A stretch of DNA of 14,058 nt from Thermoplasmata archaeon (GCA_030042955.1 JASHYQ010000243.1:1-14058); one strand, 5' to 3'. Positions 5,856 to 12,956 are shown, counted from the stretch's first letter. A program made the numbers and translations. Notes: generated from the letters alone by a model not told the origin.

Positions 5856-7892
5856 TCAGGAAAGGTCGTCCCCGAACACGTAGGCCGACCCCTCGTGGAA
5901 CATCTCGGGGAAGTCGGCCGGGTCGTCGAGGAACGGGCTGGGGGCGAACGGCGGCCAGAGGGTCGTGCTGTTCCCCGTGACGGCGATGTATCCCACGTCG
6001 AGCGACCGGAGCGCCGAGAGGCCGGCCCCGTCGAGCGTGTCGTTCGTGAGCTCACGGACGACCAGCGAGTAGGAGGCGTTCACCCCGGTCCAACCCGGCA
6101 CCATCGGGTACAGGATCACCACGTTCGCGTCGTAGGCCGGGACAAACTCGGCCGCGCTGCCGGGGGCGACCAGGAGTCGCGCCCCGACGGGGAGGTGGCT
6201 GCCGAGGTAGGAAAGCATCGCGAAGTCGTCGGCGGTGACGTTCCCGAAGTCCGTGTAGAGGACCGTGAGCGGGGGAGCCAGCTGCGTCGAGGTGAAGGCG
6301 ATGCCCGGCAGCACGATGAGCAGCGCGATGGCAGCCGGGGCGAGGGCAGCCGAGCGGGGGGTCCTGCGAGGCATCGGGGTCTCTCGGCCGAGCCCCTCCG
6401 GCGGCGACGGAGTCGGTGAGGGCCGGGCCCGGACGGCGAACCATTCGAGGGCGAGGACCAGCGGCAGCGCGGCGACGAACCCGTACCAGGCGAACAGCCA
6501 GATCGAGAGCTCGGCCGCGCTCATGAGGTAGGAGGCGTCCAGGGCGGGTCCCCACCCGGTGGAGGCGGCGAGCTCGACTCCGAGGAGCCCGAGCAGCACC
6601 GCGAAGCTCGAGAGGAAGAGCGTTCGGAACCCGCGGAGATACCGCGCGACCGGCCCTCGGTAGACGAGGGCCACCAAGACCACGCCCAGGGTGAGGAGGA
6701 CCGCAAGCTCGAGGCGGAGGGCGGGGACGGGAGAGAGCCAGATGTCCTTGGGTTGGAAGAGGTACGGGTCGACCAGGCCGACGAACTGCGGACCGCTGAT
6801 ACCGCCTCGGGGTCCTCCCGGGGAGGCTCCGCTGCCCGGAACGAAGCCAGGGCTATGGACCCCCTGAGCGAGCACGTACCACGTGGGAGTGAGGACCGCG
6901 AGCGCGACGACCAAGGCCGCGGTCCACCGGGCGAGCCAGTGAAGACCCGCGGCCGCCCAGCGGGGGGAAGCGATGAGTCCCGCCACCAAGAGCGCCGGCA
7001 GGAGCCACTCGGCGGCGACCGGGTTCATCGTGGCCGAATAGCCGACCAGCATGCCGAAGCCGAGGGCATCGGCGAAGGTCGGCAGCGAACGCAGCCATCC
7101 CGAGGCCTGGCCCGCGAGCAAGAGCCCGAGCGGGAACGCCATCACGAAATCGTTGCTTCCGCCAACCAGGACCCGGGTCCAGCTCGCGATGAAGGCGAGC
7201 ATGAGCGCGAAGGCTACCCCGGCCCGGCCGCTCCCGAACAGGCGTCGTCCGAGAACGTACCCGCCGACCGGCGCGAGGGCGAAGAAGAGCGGGGTGACCA
7301 GGAGGCTGGTCCTCGCGGCGGGCAGACCGAGGAACAGCTGCGCGGCGCCCAGCCAGACGGTCGCGCCCTGGGGATAGAGGATCCCCACGTTCGCGTACGG
7401 CAGGAACGAGAGCGGGATCTGGTGAGCCGTGAGCAGGCGCGCGGTGTACAGCGTGAGCAGGCTCGAGTCGAAAGTATTCCCGGTACCGACGGGCACCGCG
7501 AGCGCGACCTCGAACGCGAGCAGACCGAGCGCGGACGCCAGCGTCAGTGAGGTGGAGAGGCCCCCGAGGGGTCGGAGCAGCGCGCGGACTCCCGGCGCAG
7601 ACCGCTCGCGGTATCGAACGACCGCACGCGTCGCGACCCCACCGGCCGCGACCACGACCAGGCCCACGAGAGTCCCCGGAACGAAGAGGCCGAACGGGGG
7701 GGCGGCGACGAGGTAGAACGCTGCTCCGCCGAGGAAGAAGTCGAGGAGGAGGCGCTCCAGGGCCTCGAGGTCCCGCCACGAGCCGACCCAGCGCGCGAGG
7801 ACGACCCGGACCGCCTCCCCGACCACGACGGCCACCGCGGCGAAGAGCAGCAGGTAGACGAGGAGATCCGGGGCCGACGGGCCAGGGGGCAT
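5856..7892 (-). CDS. Polytopic membrane protein, GT-C glycosyltransferase-like, with extracytoplasmic C-terminal domain
   Basis: The 678-residue protein has about 13-15 predicted membrane helices within residues 8-533 and then a soluble domain of about 145 residues. After the fourth hydrophobic segment the loop TGNTFDSSLLTLYTARLL (137-154, Asp142) followed by ILYPQGATVW (171-180) resembles the first catalytic loop of GT-C enzymes, which use lipid-linked sugar donors. This resemblance is by eye, so catalytic function is inferred. All four N-X-S/T sequons lie in the C-terminal domain (Asn551, 605, 617, 641), which supports an outside location. A Pro-rich cytoplasmic-looking linker (about 488-512) precedes the last helix. 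The ATG at 7892 precedes the first helix closely. It is divergent from the flippase gene, so a joint role in surface glycan or lipid-linked oligosaccharide assembly is likely. It could instead be a non-catalytic membrane protein of similar build. Confidence 0.7.
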   Translation of the reverse strand: MPPGPSAPDLLVYLLLFAAVAVVVGEAVRVVLARWVGSWRDLEALERLLLDFFLGGAAFYLVAAPPFGLFVPGTLVGLVVVAAGGVATRAVVRYRERSAPGVRALLRPLGGLSTSLTLASALGLLAFEVALAVPVGTGNTFDSSLLTLYTARLLTAHQIPLSFLPYANVGILYPQGATVWLGAAQLFLGLPAARTSLLVTPLFFALAPVGGYVLGRRLFGSGRAGVAFALMLAFIASWTRVLVGGSNDFVMAFPLGLLLAGQASGWLRSLPTFADALGFGMLVGYSATMNPVAAEWLLPALLVAGLIASPRWAAAGLHWLARWTAALVVALAVLTPTWYVLAQGVHSPGFVPGSGASPGGPRGGISGPQFVGLVDPYLFQPKDIWLSPVPALRLELAVLLTLGVVLVALVYRGPVARYLRGFRTLFLSSFAVLLGLLGVELAASTGWGPALDASYLMSAAELSIWLFAWYGFVAALPLVLALEWFAVRARPSPTPSPPEGLGRETPMPRRTPRSAALAPAAIALLIVLPGIAFTSTQLAPPLTVLYTDFGNVTADDFAMLSYLGSHLPVGARLLVAPGSAAEFVPAYDANVVILYPMVPGWTGVNASYSLVVRELTNDTLDGAGLSALRSLDVGYIAVTGNSTTLWPPFAPSPFLDDPADFPEMFHEGSAYVFGDDLS

Positions 7893-7943
7893 GTCGGCAG
7901 GACGACCCGCCTTCTCCTACAAGACCGTGCGTGCGGAACGGTG

Positions 7944-7953
7944 GCTTTTTACC
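7944..7953. promoter_or_regulatory. TATA-like element between the GT-C-like and flippase genes
   Basis: GCTTTTTACC is the one T/A-rich stretch in the divergent gap. On the plus strand it predicts a start near 7974, just before a GGAGG site (7973-7977) and the GTG at 7987. On the minus strand (GGTAAAAAGC) it would give a leader of about 30 bases for the ATG at 7892. Either or both directions are possible. Confidence 0.45.
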
Positions 7954-7986
7954 GTCAGACCCGCCCTGAGCGGGAGGGCGAATGGC

Positions 7987-9543
7987 GTGGATGATTCCTC
8001 AACCCGGGTCCGCGACGGGCTGACGAGCGTCACGCGCGGGACCCTCTTCCTGCTCGTCGCCACCCTCCTCTTCGTCGGGCTCTCCTTCGTTTCGCGGGTC
8101 ATCATCGTCCGAAACATCTCAACGGCGGAGTGGGACGATTTCTCGTGGGGGCTCACGCTGGCCGGCTTTCTGTCGGCCTTCGGGACCCTCGGACTGCCGA
8201 GCGCGATCGCGCGAAGCATCCCCTACGCCACGACGGACGACGAACGACGGTCGATGGTCCGCGGCACGCTCGCGGCGGCGGCTGTGGCGGGGACCTTGGT
8301 CGCCGTCGCCCTCTGGCTCCTGGGTCCGTTCATCGGGGCCCGGCTCAACGACAGCGACATCGGCCTTGGCCTCCAGTTCTTCTCCGTCGCGGTCGGAACC
8401 TCGATCGCCGCGACCCTGATCGCCGCGATCTTCCAAGGGTATGAGGACGTCACCCCGAACGCCCTCTTCCTCCAGATCCTGAATCCCCTCTTTTTCGTGG
8501 TCTTCCTCGGAGCCGCCTTCCTCCCCACGCATGCATTGACGTTCGTCGAGGCGCTGGCGGCGTACTCCGGGTCGTGCGCCCTCACGCTCTTCCTGGTCAT
8601 CCTCTACGGCCTGCGCCGCCTTCCTCAGCGCCTGCCCCCCGGGCCCGGTCAGCCCGGAGCGTTCCCGAAACTCCTTCGGTTCGCGGTGCCGCTGTTCATC
8701 GCCGGGATCCTCGGAAGTCTTACGGGCACGGGCGACACGATCATCCTCGGGCTGTTCCATCTTCGGGCGGTCGGAAACTACACGGCCTCGCTCACGCTGG
8801 CCCGCCTGCTCCAGGTGGGGATCGGGGCGGCGGCCTACATCTTCCTGCCGGTCTCCACGAAGTTCTTCCGCCTCGGGGAAACCAGCTCCGTCGCCATGAC
8901 CTACACGACCGTGACCAAGTGGATGCTCCTGTTCTCCTTGCCGCTCTTCCTCGTCTTCTTCTTTCTGCCGAGCAGCTCCCTCGGGTTCGTCTACGGAGCA
9001 CGGTACACCTCGGTCGTGGCCCCGCTCGAGATCATCGTGCTTGGGGCGTTTCTCACCACGGTGCTCGGCCCCGGTTCGGCCACCCAGGTGGCCTTCGGCC
9101 AGACCCGGCTGGTCGCTTACAACTCCCTCGCCGCAGCCTCGGCCGACGTCGGGCTCTCCCTCTGGCTGGTCCCTCCCTACGGCGCGGTCGGGGCCGCCGT
9201 CGCCTGGGCCTCGGCGAACGTCATCGCCTCGGGGCTCGCGGTCCTCGAGCTCGCGATCCTTACCGGTGTCCACCCGTTCCGCGCCCACGCCCTCATCCCG
9301 CTGCTGGTCACCGGGGTCCCCATCGGGGTCGTCTTAGGGCTCTTCCATCCAGTCCTGCCGTTCTGGGCGCTCCCCGTTCTGACCGTCGGGATCGCGGTCG
9401 CGTTCGTGCTGGTCGTCTTCGCGACCCGGAGCGTCGACCGCGGGGACGAGCTGTTCCTGTACGCGGTCGAGGGACTGGTCGGCCGGAAGCTCCCGTTCGT
9501 CCGTCGGCTCGGACGCAATGCCCTGCGTCGGGGCCCCTCCTGA
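7987..9543 (+). CDS. Polysaccharide/oligosaccharide flippase (Wzx/RfbX-like, MOP superfamily)
   Basis: Likely moves lipid-linked oligosaccharides across the cytoplasmic membrane. The 518-residue protein has about 14 hydrophobic helices and the family's N-terminal pattern: a short charged leader, then GTLFLLVATLLFVGLSFVSR, VIIVRNISTAEWDDFSWGLT and GTLGLPSAIARSIPY, matching the usual 'R.l....yG......a......lG......r.iP' layout of Polysacc_synt proteins. A mid-protein FAVPLFIAGILGSLTGTGDTIILGLF segment (where members carry a conserved helix with Asp) and a late GAVGAAVAWASANVIASGLA also fit. The frame is open from 7891, but the GTG at 7987 is preferred because a GGAGG site (7973-7977) precedes it by 9 bases and a TATA-like element lies further upstream; homology starts soon after. 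The last 210 bases overlap an antisense small gene. Archaeal relatives serve N-glycosylation or exopolysaccharide; which applies here is unknown. Confidence 0.88.
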   Translation: MDDSSTRVRDGLTSVTRGTLFLLVATLLFVGLSFVSRVIIVRNISTAEWDDFSWGLTLAGFLSAFGTLGLPSAIARSIPYATTDDERRSMVRGTLAAAAVAGTLVAVALWLLGPFIGARLNDSDIGLGLQFFSVAVGTSIAATLIAAIFQGYEDVTPNALFLQILNPLFFVVFLGAAFLPTHALTFVEALAAYSGSCALTLFLVILYGLRRLPQRLPPGPGQPGAFPKLLRFAVPLFIAGILGSLTGTGDTIILGLFHLRAVGNYTASLTLARLLQVGIGAAAYIFLPVSTKFFRLGETSSVAMTYTTVTKWMLLFSLPLFLVFFFLPSSSLGFVYGARYTSVVAPLEIIVLGAFLTTVLGPGSATQVAFGQTRLVAYNSLAAASADVGLSLWLVPPYGAVGAAVAWASANVIASGLAVLELAILTGVHPFRAHALIPLLVTGVPIGVVLGLFHPVLPFWALPVLTVGIAVAFVLVVFATRSVDRGDELFLYAVEGLVGRKLPFVRRLGRNALRRGPS

Positions 9544-9801
9544 GCTCGCCGCCGAAGGGGAGGCGGGCGCGGTCGACCGCACGTGGTCAATCAGCAGGAG
9601 CACGACCCCTCCGGCGAGCAGGCAGAACACGTACTCCGCAAGGGTGTTCGCGAGGGCGACGGCGTTCGCGGCGTCCGCGACCGCCGCGACGACGAGCATC
9701 AGGAGGGCCGCGAAGATGGGGTACCGTGGGTCCAGTCGGGCCACCACGGAGTAGGCGAGGTAAACTGCGAAGAGCCCAAGGAAGAGCTCCAGGTACGTCA
9801 C
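9334..9801 (-). CDS. Small three-helix membrane protein with long low-complexity tail
   Basis: I do not recognise a family. Read from the GTG at 9801, the 155-residue product has three hydrophobic helices (about 3-21, 28-47 and 54-72) separated by short loops, with ARLDPRYP after the first, as expected for a real integral membrane protein rather than a shadow. From about residue 74 it turns Ser/Ala/Pro-rich and then highly charged (Asp/Glu/Arg/Gln). Residues from about 87 are antisense to the flippase coding region and are probably poorly conserved. A second in-frame GTG at 9810 is an equally good start. A TATA-like CATTTAGAAG (9833-9842) places the transcript start near 9812, so translation would begin almost at the mRNA end. 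Existence is supported by hydropathy and promoter position only. Confidence 0.6.
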   Translation of the reverse strand: MTYLELFLGLFAVYLAYSVVARLDPRYPIFAALLMLVVAAVADAANAVALANTLAEYVFCLLAGGVVLLLIDHVRSTAPASPSAASSGGAPTQGIASEPTDERELPADQSLDRVQEQLVPAVDAPGREDDQHERDRDPDGQNGERPERQDWMEEP

Positions 9802-9832
9802 AACAGCCACGGGTCCGTCGAGCGCCCTTCCC

Positions 9833-9842
9833 CTTCTAAATG
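9833..9842 (-). promoter_or_regulatory. TATA-like element of the small three-helix gene
   Basis: CATTTAGAAG on the minus strand is centred near 9838, 28 to 37 bases from the two candidate GTG codons (9810, 9801). It is the only A/T-rich patch upstream of that gene. Confidence 0.4.
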
Positions 9843-9870
9843 CCTCGGCCCCCCTGGCGTCAGGGAGGCA
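9841..9870. other. Bulged hairpin in the intergenic gap
   Basis: TGCCT (9841-9845) pairs with AGGCA (9866-9870), and CCCTG (9852-9856) pairs with CAGGG (9861-9865) around a GCGT loop; a 6-base bulge lies on the left arm. It lies between the three-helix gene (-) and the Pro/Ala-rich membrane gene (+). It could be an RNA element or a chance GC-rich fold. The remainder of the gap 9811-9936 shows only the two TATA-like elements. Confidence 0.3.
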
Positions 9871-9917
9871 GGCCCTTCCGCAGGGGGGTTCCCCGACCAA
9901 GCAGCCCCGTCGCCAGG

Positions 9918-9927
9918 CTTACATAGG
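9918..9927 (+). promoter_or_regulatory. TATA-like element of the Pro/Ala-rich membrane protein gene
   Basis: CTTACATAGG is centred near 9923 and predicts transcription from about 9948. That lies downstream of the first in-frame ATG (9937) and 15 bases before the second (9964), which therefore looks like the better start. Confidence 0.45.
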
Positions 9928-9963
9928 ACTGCTTCCATGGAACGCGAGCCTGTTCTAACGCCC

Positions 9964-10512
9964 ATGCCGGGAGCTACGTGGAAGAAGCGCTTCATTCCTC
10001 TCGGACTCGGCGCCGCCATGCTCGCCACGGTGCTCGCCGCCGCCCTCTCTCCCAACATCGGCGCGGTGCCCGCCCAGACCTCGTGCCAGTACGGAACCTG
10101 TCCGGCTGCCACCACTAGTACGTTCCCTTGGTGGATCGTCGGCGTGATCATCGCCCTCGTTGCCGCCCTCGTGCTCGCCTACCTCTTGGTGGGCCGACGC
10201 CGCCGCCCGCCCAAGGGGAGGGCCCCCACCGCGGTCCCGCCGGCTCCCCCGTCGGGCGCGGCCACCGGCGCGCCGCCGGCCCCTCCGGCTCCTTCCCACC
10301 CGTACATTGAGACCCCCGAGGATGTCGGGGCGGCGATGCCGGCCATGGCCGGTGCGGGCGCTGGTGCCGCCGCGGGCGCCGAAGGGGAGCCCGACATCGA
10401 CGCGCTGATGGCGGAGCTCGACAAGATCAGCGGCGAGATCCTCAAGAAGCCTCCGAAAGGCGGAAAGGGCACCACCTCGGGCACCGACGCGGGCGAAGAG
10501 ACCCAGAAGTAG
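9964..10512 (+). CDS. Membrane-anchored Pro/Ala-rich protein with signal peptide (unknown function)
   Basis: I do not recognise a family. The 182-residue product starts with a signal-peptide-like segment: a basic n-region with WKKR, a hydrophobic core at about 11-28, and small residues up to about 37. A short outside segment follows with two cysteines (CQYGTC, Cys41 and Cys46) that could form a disulfide. A strong membrane helix at about 56-77 ends in RRRR, a stop-transfer signal that would leave the rest inside the cell. The cytoplasmic part is Pro/Ala-rich (about 87-112), then Gly/Ala-rich, then a predicted helix DIDALMAELDKISGEILKK (144-162) and a Lys/Gly/Thr tail. An ATG at 9937 adds nine residues but lies upstream of the predicted transcript start. 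A GC hairpin follows the stop. A membrane anchor or adaptor is one possibility; no enzymatic motif is visible. Confidence 0.75.
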   Translation: MPGATWKKRFIPLGLGAAMLATVLAAALSPNIGAVPAQTSCQYGTCPAATTSTFPWWIVGVIIALVAALVLAYLLVGRRRRPPKGRAPTAVPPAPPSGAATGAPPAPPAPSHPYIETPEDVGAAMPAMAGAGAGAAAGAEGEPDIDALMAELDKISGEILKKPPKGGKGTTSGTDAGEETQK

Positions 10513-10525
10513 GCGGGCGGCCCGC
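10513..10525 (+). other. Short GC hairpin directly after the stop codon
   Basis: GCGGG (10513-10517) and CCCGC (10521-10525) form a perfect 5-bp stem with a CGG loop immediately after the TAG of the preceding gene. No T-tract follows, so it is not a typical archaeal terminator; it might slow or punctuate transcription. Confidence 0.25.
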
Positions 10526-10532
10526 GGGTGCC

Positions 10533-10540
10533 CGTTAAGT
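10533..10540 (+). promoter_or_regulatory. TATA-like element of the CxxC-protein/dedA operon
   Basis: CGTTAAGT has TTAA centred at about 10537, 27 bases before the ATG at 10564, which predicts a leaderless mRNA. It also argues against the in-frame GTG at 10528, which lies upstream of it. Confidence 0.5.
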
Positions 10541-10563
10541 GCGCCGACGCGATTTCAAAGACG

Positions 10564-10833
10564 ATGGCACCCGAGTCCCCGACCGCGCCGGAGGAGCCCC
10601 TCGTCGAGGAGCTCCGCCGGGCGATCGCCCGCGCCCCGGCTCGACCGACCGAGATCGAGGTGGGGGTCCCCCTCTCGATCGCGCTCGGGCGGGCCCGTCC
10701 GTCCGTCGCCTGCGGGGGCTGCTCAACGCCCCTCGAGTTCGAGGGGATCCCGGCTCGGACGAACACCCATCTCCGGGTGCCGTTCCGTCTCCTCTACACT
10801 CCTCCTCCGCCGCCGGAAGTCCCCGGGTCGTAG
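10564..10833 (+). CDS. Small CxxC protein, unknown function
   Basis: I do not recognise this 89-residue protein. The first 30 residues are Pro/Ala/Glu-rich with a short amphipathic helix (EEPLVEELRRAIARA). A compact core follows, with IEVGVPLSIALGR and one CGGC pair (Cys50, Cys53), then STPLEFEGIPARTN and LRVPFRLLY, ending in a Pro-rich tail (PPPPPEVPGS). The single CxxC looks like half of a zinc ribbon; without a second pair it would need a dimer, a partner, or a redox rather than zinc role. The ATG at 10564 is chosen from the TATA element 27 bases upstream. The stop lies 19 bases before dedA on the same strand, so the two are probably cotranscribed. Confidence 0.7.
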   Translation: MAPESPTAPEEPLVEELRRAIARAPARPTEIEVGVPLSIALGRARPSVACGGCSTPLEFEGIPARTNTHLRVPFRLLYTPPPPPEVPGS

Positions 10834-10852
10834 CGGGAAGGCGGGCTCCGGG

Positions 10853-11578
10853 ATGTTCACGATCGTCGGGGCAGTAGCCGACGTCATCGTCGCCATCCTG
10901 ACGACGGTCGGCCTCGCCGGTTTGTTCGGCCTGATGGTCGTGGAGAGCTTCGGGATCCCGCCGATCCCGAGCGAGGTGATCCTGCCGTTCGCCGGCTTCC
11001 TCATCGCCACCGGCGTCTTTCCCCTCTGGCCGACGATCGCGATCGCGGTCGCCGGCGCGCTGGCAGGGTCCTTCCTCGCCTACGCGGTCGGTCGATGGTG
11101 GCGGGACCGGGTCACCCGCATCGGGATCGGTCCGATCCGGCTCGAGGAACGCCACCTGGCCCGGATGGACGCCTGGTTCGCGCGCCACGGGGAATCGACC
11201 GTGGCCCTCGCTCGTCTGGTGCCGGTCGTGCGCGCGTACATCAGCTACCCCGCGGGCAGCGCGCGGATGCCGGCCGCTCGGTTCGGGGTCTTCACCCTGC
11301 TCGGGATGATTCCCTTCACTCTCGCCTTCGTCTACGCCGGGATCGTACTCGGCCACCGGTGGAGGGAGATCTCCGCGTTCTTCGGCTACATCAACTACCT
11401 GCTCATCGTTCTCATCATCGCGGGGGTGCTCTACCTGCTGGTGATGTACTTCACTCGCGTCCGGCCGCGGTCACCGGGGACCGTGCCTCCCCCCTCCGCC
11501 GGGGGCCCACCAGCCGGCGCTCCCCCGGCGAGCGGCCCGTCCCCATCTCCCACCACTTGGGACGAGACCCGCAACTAA
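10853..11578 (+). CDS. DedA-family (SNARE-associated/VTT domain) membrane protein
   Basis: Proteins of this family act in membrane homeostasis; some bacterial members flip undecaprenyl or other lipid phosphates. The 241-residue product has the full pattern: a hydrophobic segment at about 5-29, the reentrant motif ESFGIPPIPSEVILPFAGFL at 31-50 with Glu31 and Glu41, a helix at about 60-80, and the second conserved stretch FARHGESTVALARLVPVVR (109-127) with Arg121 and Arg127. It continues into YPAGSARMPAARFGVFTLLG and a final helix near 182-200. The last 40 residues are a Pro/Ser/Gly-rich tail beyond the family core. It follows the CxxC gene by 19 bases, probably in one operon. Its TAA overlaps the stop of convergent pyrC by three bases of shared sequence. 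A role in recycling lipid carriers could connect it to the upstream flippase, but that is inference. Confidence 0.92.
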   Translation: MFTIVGAVADVIVAILTTVGLAGLFGLMVVESFGIPPIPSEVILPFAGFLIATGVFPLWPTIAIAVAGALAGSFLAYAVGRWWRDRVTRIGIGPIRLEERHLARMDAWFARHGESTVALARLVPVVRAYISYPAGSARMPAARFGVFTLLGMIPFTLAFVYAGIVLGHRWREISAFFGYINYLLIVLIIAGVLYLLVMYFTRVRPRSPGTVPPPSAGGPPAGAPPASGPSPSPTTWDETRN

Positions 11579-12927
11579 CCCGGAGAGGCATCGGTCGGGC
11601 CGGGGGCAAACTCCGGGCGGACGACCTCGCCCCGGGTCTCTCCCTCGAACTCTCCGCCCGCGACGACCCGCTCCCCTCGGAAGTAGACCTCTCGAGGGAA
11701 GATCGCTTCGTGCCCCTCGAAGGGTGTCCAGCCGCAGGGGGCGTGGAGCCGGGCGGCCGTCACCGTTGTTCGCTGGCGGAAGTCGACCACCAGGAGGTGG
11801 GCCCGGTGGCCGGGTGCGATCCGGCCGTGGGGTTGGCCGAACCAGCGTGCCGGGCGGTCGCACGCGGCCTCGAGGAGCGTCGAGAGGGAAAGCCCGGAGG
11901 CGCGGACTCGAGCGAGCATCAGAGGGAGCATCGTCTCGACCCCGGGCACGCCGCTCGGCGCCCTATCGAACGGGCGCTCTTTGTCGGACGGGAGGTGAGG
12001 AGCGTGGTCGCTCGCCAGGACCGGGACCTCGCCCCGGGCAAAGGCCTCCCATAGCCCCTGCCGGTCGGCCTCGGTCCGCAGCGGCGGGTTGACCTTCGTG
12101 TAGGCGTCGCGACCGGAACGGTCGTTCAGCAGCAGGTGGTGGGGGGTCGCTTCGAAGGAGACTCCCGCCGCCCGAAGTCGGGTGACCGATTCCGGCCGCG
12201 TGACGTGGGCCACGTGGAGGCGGAGCGGCACGGGCGGGGGGAGGAGCCGCCCGATCGCCGCCTCCTCCGACGCCGGAGGGCGATGGGCGTTCCACCCGAC
12301 GGGGTCGAGCGGAGGACGGGAGGAATCGAAGTGCGTCGCATCCTCGGCGTGTACGCTGACGGGGAGGCCAAGTCCCGCCAGTCGCTGCAGCAGCGCCGGG
12401 ACCTCGCTTCCGTCCGGAGGTTCGGGCACCCCTGTGGTCGGGCTGAGGAAGAGCTTGAAGGCGCCTGCCCGTGCCGCGAGTGCCGGTAACCCCGGAGCGG
12501 CGCGGGGGAGGGCATAGAGGAGCACATCGACCGCCGCACGTCCTCGGACCCGGGCCGCCTTCTCCTCGAGGGAAGCAACGTCGGTCACCGGAGGTTGCGT
12601 GTTCGGCATCTCGCCCACCAGGGCTACCCCTCCGAGCGCCGCCTGCACGGTCCCGGTGGCGATGTTCTCGAGCCCGGACGGCCCTCCCGGCTCGCGGAAA
12701 TGCACGTGAAGGTCGGTGGCGGCGGGAAGGATGACCGCCTCGCCGAGGTCGTGCCGGGGCGCCCCCGTGAGATGTTTCCCGAGGGCGAGGATCCATCCAT
12801 CCTCGGAGATGGCGACCTCGATCGGTTGCAGCTTCCCCCGGAGAAACGCCCGCCCCGAGAGGATCTGCGCCGGGGCCTCGGGCGGGCCCCGGGGGCCTCG
12901 GTCCCTCCGTCGCACCGGGGGAGGCAT
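11575..12927 (-). CDS. pyrC: Dihydroorotase
   Basis: Cyclises carbamoyl-aspartate to dihydroorotate in pyrimidine synthesis. The 450-residue amidohydrolase has the metal motif DLHVHFREPG (72-81; His74, His76, with substrate-binding Arg78), MPNTQPP (108-113; Asn109), Lys158 in AFKLFLS as the likely carboxylated lysine, His193 in VHAED, the histidines of LHVAHV (238, 241), KVNPPLR (278-284) and the catalytic Asp307 in ASDHAPH. FREPG, NTQPP and KVNPPLR favour dihydroorotase over allantoinase or hydantoinase. The first 20 residues are a Pro/Arg-rich extension before the small beta domain. The ATG at 12927 has a TATA box 25-26 bases upstream, giving a leaderless mRNA. The stop overlaps that of convergent dedA (4 bp). 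It is divergent from purM, so pyrimidine and purine genes share an upstream region. Confidence 0.93.
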   Translation of the reverse strand: MPPPVRRRDRGPRGPPEAPAQILSGRAFLRGKLQPIEVAISEDGWILALGKHLTGAPRHDLGEAVILPAATDLHVHFREPGGPSGLENIATGTVQAALGGVALVGEMPNTQPPVTDVASLEEKAARVRGRAAVDVLLYALPRAAPGLPALAARAGAFKLFLSPTTGVPEPPDGSEVPALLQRLAGLGLPVSVHAEDATHFDSSRPPLDPVGWNAHRPPASEEAAIGRLLPPPVPLRLHVAHVTRPESVTRLRAAGVSFEATPHHLLLNDRSGRDAYTKVNPPLRTEADRQGLWEAFARGEVPVLASDHAPHLPSDKERPFDRAPSGVPGVETMLPLMLARVRASGLSLSTLLEAACDRPARWFGQPHGRIAPGHRAHLLVVDFRQRTTVTAARLHAPCGWTPFEGHEAIFPREVYFRGERVVAGGEFEGETRGEVVRPEFAPGPTDASPG

Positions 12928-12948
12928 CGCCCCGGGACGCGGCGTGCC

Positions 12949-12956
12949 CTATAGAG
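12949..12956 (-). promoter_or_regulatory. TATA box of pyrC
   Basis: CTCTATAG on the minus strand is centred about 25-26 bases before the pyrC ATG at 12927, a textbook leaderless arrangement. Confidence 0.6.

Noticed and set aside
7891-7986. Flippase start at the ATG at 7891
   Set aside because: It overlaps the start of the divergent gene and lies before the TATA-like element; the GTG at 7987 has a good ribosome site.
8119-9288. 389-residue charged open frame on the minus strand
   Set aside because: Antisense shadow of the flippase; the Glu/Asp/Arg-rich composition mirrors the hydrophobic codons on the other strand.
9865-9920. Possible tRNA or structured RNA from the GGGGTTCCCC-like stretch
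   Set aside because: No acceptor stem, anticodon arm or consensus T-loop could be built; treated as GC-rich intergenic sequence.
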